DNA of 64,000 nucleotides from Hetaerina americana (Eukaryota > Arthropoda > Insecta > Odonata > Calopterygidae): the NCBI GenBank assembly GCA_022747635.1, contig JAKTNV010000019.1, positions 10,389,501-10,453,500 on the forward strand, in the 5' to 3' direction. The notes under the pieces were generated by a model that was not told where the DNA came from, did not search any database, and saw only the letters and a program-made list of their open reading frames with translations. This document shows positions 46,385-58,760 of this stretch, one piece after another (positions within the stretch are counted from its first letter, which is position 1; each line of letters begins with the position of its first letter). The translations under genes were made by a program, and so were the position numbers.

Positions 46385-46760
46385 TTTCTCTTAGCATATA
46401 ATTCCCTCCTCAAAGCTCCTTTGCTTATTTCAATTTTCTTTCTTATATCCCTATTACTGTGACCATCTTGATCCATGGCACTTCCGAGATACGTAAACTG
46501 TCACAGCTTTGTTCTTTCTCGAAAATTTCTTCACCTTTGTTATGTTTATAGTGATTCTTATCTCATACCAACCACATCGATTTTCCAACGTGCTCAGCAA
46601 TTGCTGTAAACCGTCGGCTGACTAGGCAACTGAAGCACGATCAACCCCACAAACCTAACTGGTTTTATGGATTCTCTATCAATGTTCATTTCCTCAACGA
46701 TCTTATACCGTACCCAAACATCTAAAAGAGTCCTGGTTGTTTTAATGCTCATTCGAGCTT
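46385..46760 (-). mobile_element. Non-LTR retrotransposon, RT segment (split copy, part 2)
   Basis: Minus-strand translation across several frames gives NIDRESIKPVRFVGLIVLQL (decayed equivalent of the FADD catalytic motif), then LE.RCG-like, KTKVMKISRK-like and VYVSRKCHGSRWSQ pieces, and finally RELYAKRKES at the insertion edge. The order fits an RT palm-to-thumb region running into part 1. The catalytic aspartates are lost, so the copy is inactive. Confidence 0.65.
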
Positions 46761-47920
46761 TACTATTCTTTAAATTGCACCTTCCTCCCTTATCATGTGT
46801 TTATTGTCCATCATTGCAGTTTTATGCTTCTATCTTTAAACTGAGAACCATATACATTCTTTGGAACTTTTAATGCCTGTATGTATGTTTTCATAATTGA
46901 TTTGAGAGGGACCGTAGCGCACGTCGAGCTATTTAAAATGATCTATCGTCTTGCATATTTTGCTGGCAAGTTCAAATGAAGTTTTTGTGAGTTTATAAGG
47001 AAACAAGGAAGTTAATAGGCGAAATTGTATTCAAATGATATTGTAAGAACCAAAGATCTTCTGCGCCGGATCAATTACCGGGACGCTGAGGCATTTTTCT
47101 CGAAGATAAAGTTAAGAGGGGATAATCTTGAGATAGCCGCTTTGAGCATGTGCAAGGCTCCGTAAAAATATGGCTTTAAAAAGCGACGGTTTCCCCTGGC
47201 ATGAACGTTAACTCGTATAAATCAGAGGGAGAAGGATATCTTGCTCGTGAGCTTTTTCCAGTAACATAAGAGCCATACTGAGTTTTACCTTACTCGTAAC
47301 GAAAGATATTATTTCCCTCGTTGATTCAGTATGGACTACTTAAACTCCTACAAATTAACAACTGGCTCAGCTATTTTTACTGGCGGAATGGCTTTTCTAT
47401 GGCTATACCAAAGGTAAGATGGCTTAAGGTTTTAATACTGAGGATTTTATATCTAGAATATTTTTATAGTAGCATTAATCTCTCAAGCAGATTTTTAGAT
47501 TTAATACTCGAAGAATAGGATATAGCGAATGCTTAGACTGGAAGGGAAGTTAGTGAAGAGAGCCGTAATAATGATCTTCTCGTAAAAGCTAAGATTATTT
47601 TTTTTTTCATTTTTATCCTCCAGGGATTTCGCGTTCAAATGGCCATTCAAGGCAAACGGTCGAGGAAAAAGGATCAGTCCGCGCATGCGTCCAGCTCCGC
47701 CGATGGTGGTTGGAAATACATCGAATTATTGAAAGCTTCCCGTAAGACATTCACTCGTTCCTTCTCCGAGGGTGGACATAAATTACAGCCCTAAGGGCAG
47801 TTGACTTGATCGGCAAGCGTAGAGCTCACCCAATGCAAAGCACATCCGAGGGTGAAGTCCGAGCATTAACAGGGCAAGGGATCGGGTCAGTTCGCTGTCA
47901 CCATACCGCTTGCGGTGTCC
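46761..47920. other. AT-rich non-coding DNA
   Basis: No gene recognised. Possible further LINE decay near 46760-46860 could not be confirmed. Confidence 0.4.
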
Positions 47921-47924
47921 CTGG

Positions 47925-48080
47925 AAGATGTGTCACCCGAAAAATATCACAGTGAAACTGATAGTGCCGAGGGGTGTCCTCCGGAATCGGATTTAGGCCC
48001 TCTGGTCAGTATCCCAGCGCTATACCCACTGGACCACCACGTCCCCCTCCAAATAGGATACCCGAAGGTATGCGCGCACA
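47925..48080 (-). mobile_element. tRNA-derived SINE
   Basis: On the minus strand, GTGGTGGTCCAGTGGGTATA then GCGCTGGGATACTGACCAGA is a textbook tRNA D-arm/anticodon-arm-like head with a good A box. CCTAAATCCGATTCC follows in the B-box position (weakened). Head structure and size fit an eroded tRNA-derived SINE. The 79-residue + strand frame over it is not a gene. Confidence 0.5.
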
Positions 48081-51000
48081 CACAATCAGGAAATCATATA
48101 CTAATTTTCCTTAAAGATTTACGTTGTTTCGGGTACTCCGATACGTTCGACTAGAAAAACATTAATTGGGTTAAAAAGAGGTTTCAATTAAAAACCGGAA
48201 GAAATCACAATATCCTGGTTAAAACCCTTCATTCGGGGAGTGTATCGCACGAAACTATTCTGAGGGTCAGAAGACAACAGGTGGCAAATGAATAGCGGAG
48301 GGGAGATTGTGATGAGGCTTGCGAAAGGGAGTGATGAATGGGGGTGGCGGGGAGCGAGATGGAAGGTGTCGCTGGGTAGCGAGCAAAACCACGAGAGAAG
48401 CACAGGGGGGAGGGGGCCAGGAAAAAGTTGAGGAGAATGGGGAAGTTTAGGAATTGGGAATATGTCAAGTAAGCGATGGAGCACTTGGGTTTGCGAATCA
48501 TTTGTCGGCGTGCTTCTGCGGTGAAGTGAAGTGGGCGCTCATCCAAATGCCTGTCTCCTCCAAACTAAAAAAAAAATGAGAAACTGCAGGCAGCCATTCC
48601 AGTGCTCAACAGAAATCGTTGTAGAAGTCAAGCGGCTTCTCAAAAGAAAGCTAAATTATGAAAGATAGTAAGTCCGTGCATACCATAGAAAATGAGGATC
48701 CAATTAATAATCTCGTATACGCCCAAATTAAATGTGGGGGAACGATGATAATATTATATAATATTCGTTTTTTACTGAAGGGAACAAAATCCTACAATGT
48801 AGCAATCCCTTCAAGAAAGTCGAAGAAAAATTGCTCCAATAGGTGTCTCTTGGGCAATTAATTTAAAATTTTGTATCTTATCATGGAATAACAGAATTTT
48901 CATGATGAGAACTGAAGCGGAAGTCGTCTGAATTAACTATCAACGCATGGAACTGAGTTTAGATTTTTCAGAAATCTGTTCCACGTATTCATCATATGCC
49001 TTACACTTTTCTCTCTGCTCTTCGAATATCACTTTGAGTTTTCATCCCCGGATATTATGACAGCAGGAAATTTCAGTTCATCCTGAAAGTAAATAACGCA
49101 GTCTCTCGCGTGAAAACTGTTGTGTAATACATGGTGTCCAATAAAATTTGAGATTAAAACTGTTGGGTAAAGGTACATCAAGCAAGACGAGAAATTAGCT
49201 GAGTTACCGACAATAGTCCATATAATAATGGTAATAATCAATAATAATAATAAATAATAGTTAATGTATGATAGGTAGTATTTATGGATTTACATTTTCT
49301 ATTAAACCATTGTACTTGCAGTGCTCTTTGCCTGCGTAACAGAAAGGTTTGAGAAACTAGTTATTAATAATTTTTGGGAGCAGTCATTTGAGGAGCAAAT
49401 ATACGAGCATTGCTCGTATAAACGCATTGCTCTATGGGTCCAAGCTAATTTAACGTAACTTTACTTGATTTTCGAAATGAACTCAGTTGTTTTGCACAAA
49501 CGCAAGACGGCGACGGCCATTTTAACTGCTTATAGACTAGAATATTTCATAATATTCATAAAAAAATTAGCCATACAGTTTTGTGTAGCAAAGAGGGACC
49601 CTATTGCAGGGTCTCTCATCCTCCGAAACGTCTTACTGGCGAAAGGAGCTTCGAGATGTATGGGCGGTTGATGGACGACTCGCAAGTCTGAGTCCATCTC
49701 CATCGAGAGGGTGAAAGAGGGTAGGTGGGGGGGGGGGGGGGAGGGGGAGGGAAGGGGCAGGGATGACGTTCGGAGAGAACCGTTAAGTCGTTTCTCCCTT
49801 TATACCTTTACACCCACGTAGCTACCGTTCGCTTCCCTCTCTTCCTCTTCCCATCCCCGGTCCCTACCTCGTGCCTTTCCGCCGCCCATTTTGACCCTTA
49901 TCTTCATTGCAATGTTCCACGGGGTCTATTTATTTATCCCCTCCACACCCACCCCTTGCTATTTCAATAAAAATCTAGATCGGAGAGCTCTCGGTGGGGT
50001 TGTGGAAAGCCTCGCAGGTGCATGAATACACGTGCGCTCGCTTTTATCATAAATAATTCCGCAGCCACCTGATATATTTCCTGAATCCCGGTGTCCTCGG
50101 GAGTTTATTTTCCCCCCTGTATTTGCTCTCATTTCTTAGATTGCACTTAATGAAACTTTTCCTTGGCTGTTAGTTTTATCAAACTCATTTATGTTGAAAA
50201 TTGTGTTTTTCAGCTTTCAGCAATGTGTACTGTCATGAATTCCAAATAGAAACATTTAAAAGTTACTGAGAGAAATATTAACATTAGAAAAAGGAAAATA
50301 TTCATGATTGATATCATTCCGATATGACAAGGGAATCAGTTTTGAAAGCCCTTCCTACAGGTATATTATTTCACGAGTTTCACCGAACCTGAACAATTTG
50401 TTGAAGAATAACAGTGTTTTTTGAACTAGGAAATGCTATTTGGTTTTAAAAAATGAAATGAATGAGAGGAACCACAGTGCCTTTGCTTTCCTTGCGTCAG
50501 CTCAACGTTAAGCGATAAGATATTTTATCATTTTTGTGGTATTTTTGAGATATGAGACATGAAAGAACAATGAATGCTTTAATGTTCGAATGGTTTGCAT
50601 CGTCAACTCAATTTCTAAATTTTCATAAGTACTTGAAATAGCATCATTGGCGCTAGAAAGAGGGATAGTATGGAAATAAGAGAACATGAAAAAATACAAG
50701 CGTGAAGGTTGTACGATAATAAGTGAATTGAACGTTAAAACTAGACTTAGACGTCATTTGAGATATCACCAATACATAGTTCAAATAGCAGGAAGATTGA
50801 CGCAATGGAAGATAACCTTCTGTAAAAAAAGTATTAAACATATTAGTATAGTCAAACTCAAGGGCTGAATAGACCCCATGAATGAAATTCCCTTTGAATA
50901 CACTCTTGGTCTTCGGGGCCATGAAGTTTTTGAAACTTTCACGCAGTTGGGAGTACCCGAAAGGCAACTGTTGATCCCAATTATCCATACCTTCCATCTA

Positions 51001-52035
51001 AACTTGTTCCGCAATGAGACAAAGCCGCACCGCATTTACAATTTGAATATCGATTTTTCATCGGGTCACCTGTGAATTTCATAGGAGCGAAGTGCGTAAA
51101 AAGATAAGGAAATGAACGCCGAGTGAAGCCGCGGAGGGGAAAGAAGAAAAGCCAGGCGAAGAGTGAGGTTTAGGGGAGATAGTCGTGAATTGGAGTCATT
51201 AGAGGGGCAAGCTGTTGACAGGCAAGGCAATCTTGCTCTAGAAAGCGGGCTGATTATTAAAGGGACCGCACCTACCGAACGAAGCCTTCCGATTGCCTCC
51301 CATTAAATCGGCTAATGCGAGCGAACCAAATATGAACACTTTTGAAATCTGGCTTGACTGTGGGTGATTCCGTGGGGCTATGAGGAAGTTGAAATGCATG
51401 TGACGTTCAACTGCTACCCTTGATTCAATCTCTCCACATAACAGCAGGCTTTAAGAATAAAAAAAATGGAATTATATTATGACATAAGCATAATTTACGA
51501 CATTGGCAAAGTGAAATATTATATATTGAGCATTGACAAGAGAAATGGGTACTTCAAAAGGTTTATGCACGTGATATGATGTGATTATATGATTTAGGGT
51601 ACGTCCAGATAAAAACTGAGCATCTATGAATACCGTCAAGACTCTTTAGATATATCATTTTACGTTTTCGTACTTTATTAAGAATTTATTTCACAGATCA
51701 TCGTCAGAGCATCGATACAAATAAATTAGAATGATGGAAATGAAGGGGAACTAGCGCGGGAATGGAAAGGGTGTAGAGATGAGCTTATCAGCTTTCTGAT
51801 TGAAATCTTTGACAGACGTACCCTATTAAAAGGGCCCCGCTTAATAAAAATTATAAATTTGAAAAGCAGCTTAATTTCTCATGAAATCAATTCAAAGATT
51901 TGATACAAATGAATTTCTTGGCAATGTGGCGAATTCAATTATACACCGATTCCTAATTACGAGTTTCGTATGATTATCTGCATTCCCTACTTTTGAGGTG
52001 GTACGTATAGACAGTGGAACCAATCAATTGGTACA

Positions 52036-52036
<1 letters not shown>
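48081..52036. other. Non-coding DNA with a G-run at 49727-49758
   Basis: 48230-48470 is GC-rich. At 49725-49765 the + strand carries a run of 15 G followed by further GGGGG and GGGG runs, a strong G-quadruplex candidate, and 49790-49960 is C/T-rich. A short TAATAATAATAA tract lies near 49239-49252. No gene recognised. Confidence 0.45.
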
Positions 52037-52102
<66 letters not shown>

Positions 52103-52155
52103 ATTATATATATATATATAATTATATATATATAATTATATATATATATATATAT
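52037..52155. repeat. (CA)n-(TA)n compound microsatellite
   Basis: About 22 CA units pass into a TA tract broken regularly by AATTATATATAT units. Confidence 0.95.
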
Positions 52156-53124
52156 CTCATTCTACGTACATTTATATCCCAACTGTGTTTCTTTTTTGCT
52201 TGGAAGTTTGCGATGTTGCGGGCGTGATGGGCGAGATTTCGGATGAGGGGTTTCTTTTTCGCGAACTTCCTCCTGTTAAGTAGCAGGGAGGACACGGTCA
52301 CTTTCTCTTCGCCTGTATACCTCTACGCATCTCAAGAAACACATTTTAATCAAGTAAAATATTTCGCATATTACATACCGGTCGTTAGAATTAAACGTTT
52401 TTGACTTATAACTGCCCCCTACCCTGATGCTTGAATTTCACAAACCGTTGGGCTTAGTACTACTTCAACTCTACTCTCACCTATGAAACATTCTTTCGGC
52501 TTGAAAAAATTAAGGTCATTCAGTTGTAATTATTGAAGGTTATTGAATATTATTATTGCAGGTCATTGAATATTTTTATGGAAGGTTAATGAATTTTTAA
52601 GTCTAAATACTTTTGCGCTGATATTCACTGAAGCTTTCGACATGTTTAGCGAGTTATATGTCTCTACTTTGTAATTAGATTGAATTCATAAATCGTCTGC
52701 TTGCCTTTCGAACTATTTTTAATAAAAATTTACCGTTCAGGCTAGCAAGAAACTTTGAATCATTTTTGCTTTCATTCCTCTTGACCTGATTCATTCAGAT
52801 TTCAATAGTATTGCAAAGCATTATCCTTTATGGCACATTCCTCTAGTCTATTTCCAACTCATATAGTACCTAACATTCACTCTAAATGCATTACCATATA
52901 TCTTTTTAGGAGTTTGATCACATTCCACTGTTCTTTTCCAGTATTAAGAATCTACACACCGTGTCTCCGCTCGACGTGTCTTCCTCTTTCGCAATTTGCT
53001 CCATCTGAACGCGGAAACCAACTCATTCCCAGCTTTAGCATTTGAAGTTATCATTCAACTCGCTTAAACATTTGACTGTGATGCAAATTGCATTTCCTGG
53101 AGCTACCGTAGCAGTTACATTATC
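52156..53124. other. AT-rich non-coding DNA
   Basis: Contains a small set of GTCATTGAATATT / GGTTATTGAATATT / GGTTAATGAATTTT imperfect repeats at about 52515-52600. No gene recognised. Confidence 0.45.
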
Positions 53125-53235
53125 GCGCGAGGACGTTGAATAGACTGATCGTTAGCTCTCTTGCCCTTCGCTACAATGGTCGCATGTTCGAATCCCGCTT
53201 CGGCGATAGAGACCTCGATGACTCGTGCTTTAGGA
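53125..53235 (+). mobile_element. tRNA-like SINE fragment
   Basis: CGTTAGCTCTCTTGCCCTTC (A-box-like, 53150-53169) and GCATGTTCGAATCCCGCTTC (B box, 53183-53202) give a tRNA-like head. Body and ends not defined. No acceptor stem, so not called as a tRNA gene. Confidence 0.4.
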
Positions 53236-55541
53236 ACCTCGTGAGCGGTCTAGCGTGACCAACAAGCTAACGGGTTACCAATGAACCTCGAGAAAAAAAT
53301 TTTGCTCGCCACTTCCGGCTAGCAGATTAACATCGTTTTTGTGGAAAAAGTCCAACTAATAACAATGCTGTTTTTCATGACTCGCCGTGGCGGATATTAC
53401 AAGTTTTTTTTTAATATGGCAGCACAAGACCTCGTAAAAATAGTCACTTTCAATCTAGGTGAGCATAAAAGTTTATCCATAATATAAAAACCTTGGGCTC
53501 GCACTAGGGCTCTCGCAAGCTCTTTTATATACCCTCCTGAAAATATATATATTTTTAAATGATTATTGTTTCAGATGTAGCTTTGTGATTGATTGCACGG
53601 GGAATCACTATGAGCACGCACTGATACCTTTAATTTATTTGGCAATCGGAGGATTTGTTTGGATACAATATCCTTACTCTCATTTCCCTTTTCCCCTATA
53701 CCATTCAAGGAATATTACAAAATGGCTCCGATATTCTATTATTTTGAGGGTCCCGGATCAAGGACAGTGGGAAATATCGGCTCCCAATCTTGGCCGCTGT
53801 AGAGGAAACATCAGTTGGGAATACCTTTGTGCCCCCAGACTGTGCGCGAAGACAAGGAAGCATAAGGGATGAGAAAGAGAGAAGAAGAAGATTGCTATCT
53901 GCTTCAGGAGGGACACGATTTTCATTTCCAATCTTTATGTCCTCGCCGTCCTATTCAGATCTTTGGGGATATTCGACGAGCAGATGTTGGCAAACCTCCC
54001 CTCTTATCAAGGGGCTGGATCGCACAAATTACTCTCTGATCGATGGTCTTCCACTTGAAGCCTTTGATTTCCATTCTCAGTAAATTCCTCGCACGTTTCT
54101 CGGAAGATCTTGGAATTATGTTTATTGTACAAAAAGTCACATACGTACGTATTTTCCTTATCTTTACTGCCACTTTCACCCTATTCCTTTCGGGATTAAC
54201 ACAAAGTGCATACTGCTGATGGAAGAAGATAACATGAGGAAAGTGAAAGTTGTTTCTGCGAAATTTATATTCTTACGAATCATAAATTCAGATTGTTGGC
54301 TGTGCTGCTTAAATAGACAACATTTCGTTCAATTTGGGAATAAATACTCGATTGGACGATGGCTGGTTAGTTGTATTTTTGGAAGAAAACGGTTAATGAT
54401 CTGTTTTTTTTGTCAATTTCGCATAATTCGTAGTATTTTTCTGTATCACTGTTGTATTATTATTTATTAATTAATTATATTTATTGCTATCAATATTCGA
54501 GCATAATAGCGAATAAATTATTATATTAGCTAGTTATCTTATTAATTATTATGTACGGTGGCCACAAGAACAACCCTTTCAGGTTTGCTCGTATAGTTTG
54601 CAACGTACTCCCAATGTATATACTGAGTTATCTCTTTTATGCAATGGTTTCAACAACAAAAATACTTAAATTTCTACCTCTATAGACATACGCTAACTGA
54701 TTTTTTTATAAGTTCATTCAGATTTCGGCTAGAATTTCACCGATGAGAGGAGAAAAAAGGATGGAGAAGGATAGTACTTGTACACTGAATTGTGAAGGCG
54801 TTAGTGACATTAGGTCATGATGAATTCACTTGCAAACTTATTGCAAAGAAAAAGATTTTGAAGGCTTCTTTTATACCTATAATATTCTTCAAAACCTAAA
54901 AAACCAACGTTGACATTTATTTTCCACTACATCATTGTGATTTGTTTTTCCTTAAAGAAATGATATTAACTTTTCTGAACTAGAATTGCCCTTTTTCTAG
55001 TAATTCCATTCCATTTTGCAATGTTTAAAGCACTATCTCGTTAAAAAAATCCGCTTGCTACATTTTATTGAAATCTCCTTCTACTTCACTTCTCTCGAGC
55101 TCATACTTCGACACACAAATCTTGCTTGCGTTTGTCTGGCCAGCTTATAGCCATAGGCGGAAGGCTTTGCTCAGAGGTTGTACAGGGAGGTTTAAGATTG
55201 CGGCATCCGGGTTAACGCAGAATCTAGATTTTTTCCACCGCGTGGTGTGAGCGCGAAAATTTATGACTTTCTCACTAGCTCTCTTTTAAAAGCTAATCCA
55301 TTTGAAATATTCGATGCGCGTAAATTACTTGGTCGATGGTATAATGAAGCTTCGATGCTCCAAAAAGGCTAGTTGAGCTAGGAATGGAAGTGAGTAACCA
55401 TTATGGCAACCGACCTGTCGAGGGTTGGATTCAGAGATAAATTATTTAGAATATAAGAATTGGAAGAGGGAAGTCTAGCAAAGCAAATGATGCGTACCGG
55501 TAACTTTAACCAAAAAAATTACTACTTTGAAGCAAAGTAAT
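53236..55541. other. Non-coding DNA
   Basis: No recognisable gene. Frames at 53585-54083 overlap in two frames without motifs. A weak LINE-tail-like piece (ATGGAGAAGGATAG...CTGAATTGTGAAGG) near 54758-54800 is too short to call. Confidence 0.4.
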
Positions 55542-55727
<186 letters not shown>

Positions 55728-56351
55728 CTCACAAGTATCTCGGAGGAAAGGTCGAGCAGCGGCAACACACAGTAAATGCTGAAGATAGCATTTAAAATTA
55801 GACGCAAATAAAAAAGGACGGAGATATGCTACGTTTCGGCGTCCGTTTCGTTATCATTGGACATAAGGGAATGATGTTCACGAAGCGAGCGAGTCCGTTA
55901 AGGATTGGAAAGGGTGGTGAGGGGTTAATGCTGACCATTGATTCTTATTGCCCCCCGGCTCTCTGGTCCTCATCTAAATGCTGCGTGCTGATTCGGAGTG
56001 TCCTTCTACTGCTGTAGTGGCGAAGCCGTTTCGAAGGATGGATTGTGAGGGGAGGTATGCTTAGAAATACGGTGGTCGAGGAATATGGGAAACTTTGCTG
56101 TGGAGAGACGATGGGGGTTGATGGTCCGTTCGCCGATTTAAAAAGTGGGGCAGAAGGTGCGATGGAGACGATATATAATGTTTTCCGAATTGTGGGCGGC
56201 CATAGAGATTTTTTGACAACGAATCGTAAGTTTTTAATGTATTACAATCATTTTAATTTTGAAATTAATTTCTCAAGTTAATTCCGCAACCTTATTAGCG
56301 GCACTGGAGTGGTACGATGTAAAGTTTGATAAAAAAATATTATTTTTATTG
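55728..56351. other. Non-coding spacer
   Basis: Moderately GC-rich to 56200, no domain-bearing frame. Confidence 0.4.
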
Positions 56352-56582
56352 GCAGTGGGGTGCTGAAGCCTTTGATAGATGGGAGAATGTCAGGAAAACG
56401 AGGAAGGGGCGGGGATGGGATAGGGATGTTGGACGGAATGAAGAGATGAAGGAAGTATGAGGGGATAAAGAGGGGTTTATTGTAGGGAAGGATGTTGGAC
56501 TGGGTTTTGTGGGGGAAGAAAGGAAATTATCTTTGCACCATTGTGTAGACTGTCCATACAAAGTCTACCTTCGCCGATACGT
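56352..56582 (+). mobile_element. Non-LTR retrotransposon, 3' end fragment
   Basis: Translation GVLKPLIDGRMSGKRGRG then GIGMLDGMK and KYEGIKRGLL aligns with the 3' end of ORF2 in the 31375-31955 copy. It continues into GGATGTTGGACTGGGTTTTG and a CTGTCCATACAAAGTCTACC block comparable to the family 3' UTR. A 185-residue frame (56509-57066) starts inside this tail and runs on; I see no domain in it and treat it as chance. Confidence 0.65.
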
Positions 56583-58650
56583 TAGCAAATATTATAAAAA
56601 TGCAGAATCATGTCGATGGCCACTTGAGAAATTGACCGAACTCGAGGAAATGGTTCCAATGCGATTGAAATGTGGTCCATCAAGGAAAAGTAGTTTGGTA
56701 TATCGACGGGGGGGAAGGGTTGATGCAGAGCACCCGGCCTACCGTTATCTGACAGCGTGCATTTCTTTCCCTAGTTCATTTGTAGGACATCGCCACTCTG
56801 AAGCAGGGATTCAAAAGGGTTTGCCATTTGAGGAGGGTTGCTTTTGGAATATTTTGACTCGTCAAGTGAGTCCTCCCGCGGGAAAGGTACCTTCAAGGCA
56901 CCTAGCGTCGGGAGATAAGGCGAGGGGGGCGTCCTATTATTTCGAACGGTGCCTTTATTCTGGTCGTTCCCCCAGGCCTGGGCATTTCATTTTTACTGAA
57001 TTATCCACTCTTGGCATTCTCTGTCGGTGCTTTTTTATGAAGGAAAAGGTGATGGTGCACCTTTAAGAAAGGATCCGCGGATGGGGTTATTATGGGCGCG
57101 TTCATGTTATTTGCTTTCGAAGTGCCGTGCCCTGGGGTTACGGATGTTTTAGACCGAGAACTTCATCTCTCGAGAATGGAGAGCATGAAACTATGACGAG
57201 GCATTAATCCACTCTACTCTAAGCTTCGCGCACAGAGAGTGGGTGACCTTAACTGAAGGAACGGCCTTGTTTCGTTCGGTATAAACGTTTGCAGGGTTAG
57301 TAAAAGTTCTGTAAGAAATCAAAATAATTATTTTTCGTAATGTGATCGTATTAAATCATAAACTTAGGCAAAATGATTTCATTATATTTGGAAGAAGCGC
57401 AGATAAAACGTAATTGGTTGAATTTACTCAAGATTTTCACCACATTCATTCAGTGATGTTTATCATACTCTTTGAAGATCCAAAGTATTTGAAATACTTC
57501 CATGGTGTAAAATCATAGAAACTTTAAATCCATGTGAATACTGTATGTGAGAAGCTGTGAGTGACTGAAATAAAAGATGATCTAATTATGTGAACCTCTT
57601 TTTGAGTGTTTAACTTTAGCATTAAAAATATTTGTATTAAATTTTTATGTAGGAAAAACTAGGTTTGGGCTAATAATTTTTTTCATGAAACGATTAGTGC
57701 TTTTCTAGTTTTCTTAAAAATTTTTTCGAACATTGAATTACCATTTTATTCTCCTTAACATGTTTTTTCATCGAAAACTATACCCATATATAAGTATTCT
57801 TGTATTGACCACCGAGTCTTAAATAAGATTCATGTTCAATATTGTATGGATAATGAGTTTCTAGGATACATAATAATTGCTCTAGGAAAACTGACTTTCA
57901 ATATCATTGGTTAATGTTTAAGACTTTTTTATTGAGAAATAATATTTTTCATCTTGTACCTAGCCTTGAAAAATACCTTTTCTACATACACTGGGGTCTT
58001 TTGGGCACCTCTGCTCACCACTACGCCTGCGTAAAATTGGCCAATTATGAGGATGGGATCTTGCAACAGGAGGAGACATACTTTCACGTATGAGGGAAGC
58101 CACGGAGTCAGTAGGGCATGCGAGAAAGAGAAGGGGTTAAAAAACACTAAATGAGAATGCGCCGGAATAGAAAAAACGGGAGATTTTGCTGCAGATGTGA
58201 GGAGCTGCACAATTTCCATCCTCGGCGCCGTTCCACTTCCACGGACGCGTAATTAAAGGCCGATATTTCTTTTCGGAGATAGAACGTCGAGGTGCTTATT
58301 TACTATTTTAGCCGGTAAAATCTCTTTGAAAGAGTGATAGTAACAGGGCACGTTCCCCGGCCTTCTATTTTTGCTCAGGGGCCTTAATCGCACGGTTACC
58401 AAGTGTCTCAAGTCTTTGCTCCGAACAGTCCGAATGGTGTCGACGCACGCCATAGGTCGGCCAAGGTCCACTGCCATTCAGTAAACAAGAGGGGAAATCA
58501 CCACCATCAACCCGGACATCACCTTTTGATAAATGTTGGTATTGATCTCGTAAGCTGTGTGAATCCCAGAAATACAGGATAGGGGTAGTCGCTTTTCCCA
58601 TTCTACCTGCAGCTTTCAAATCAGTTCGTGTATCTAGAAAATTGCACTGA
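56583..58650. other. Non-coding DNA
   Basis: GC-moderate to about 57070 and AT-rich afterwards. No gene recognised. Confidence 0.4.
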
Positions 58651-58760
58651 ATACCGGAATGGGTTGCTCAGCACTGGGGTTTGAACTTGAGGTCTTGACG
58701 CTAGTAATCGAAGGATTTGCCTGCTACCGTACTGCCCCGTTCCGTAGCGCTTGCAGATAT
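58651..58760 (-). mobile_element. tRNA-like SINE fragment
   Basis: On the minus strand GGGCAGTACGGTAGCAGGCA (A-box region, near 58718-58737) and CAAGTTCAAACCCCAGTGCT (B-box region, near 58672-58691) lie about 45 bases apart. This fits a tRNA-derived SINE head. No full cloverleaf seen. Confidence 0.45.

Noticed and set aside
56509..57066. 185-residue open frame
   Set aside because: It begins inside a LINE 3' end and continues into unrelated sequence. No domain or codon pattern supports it.
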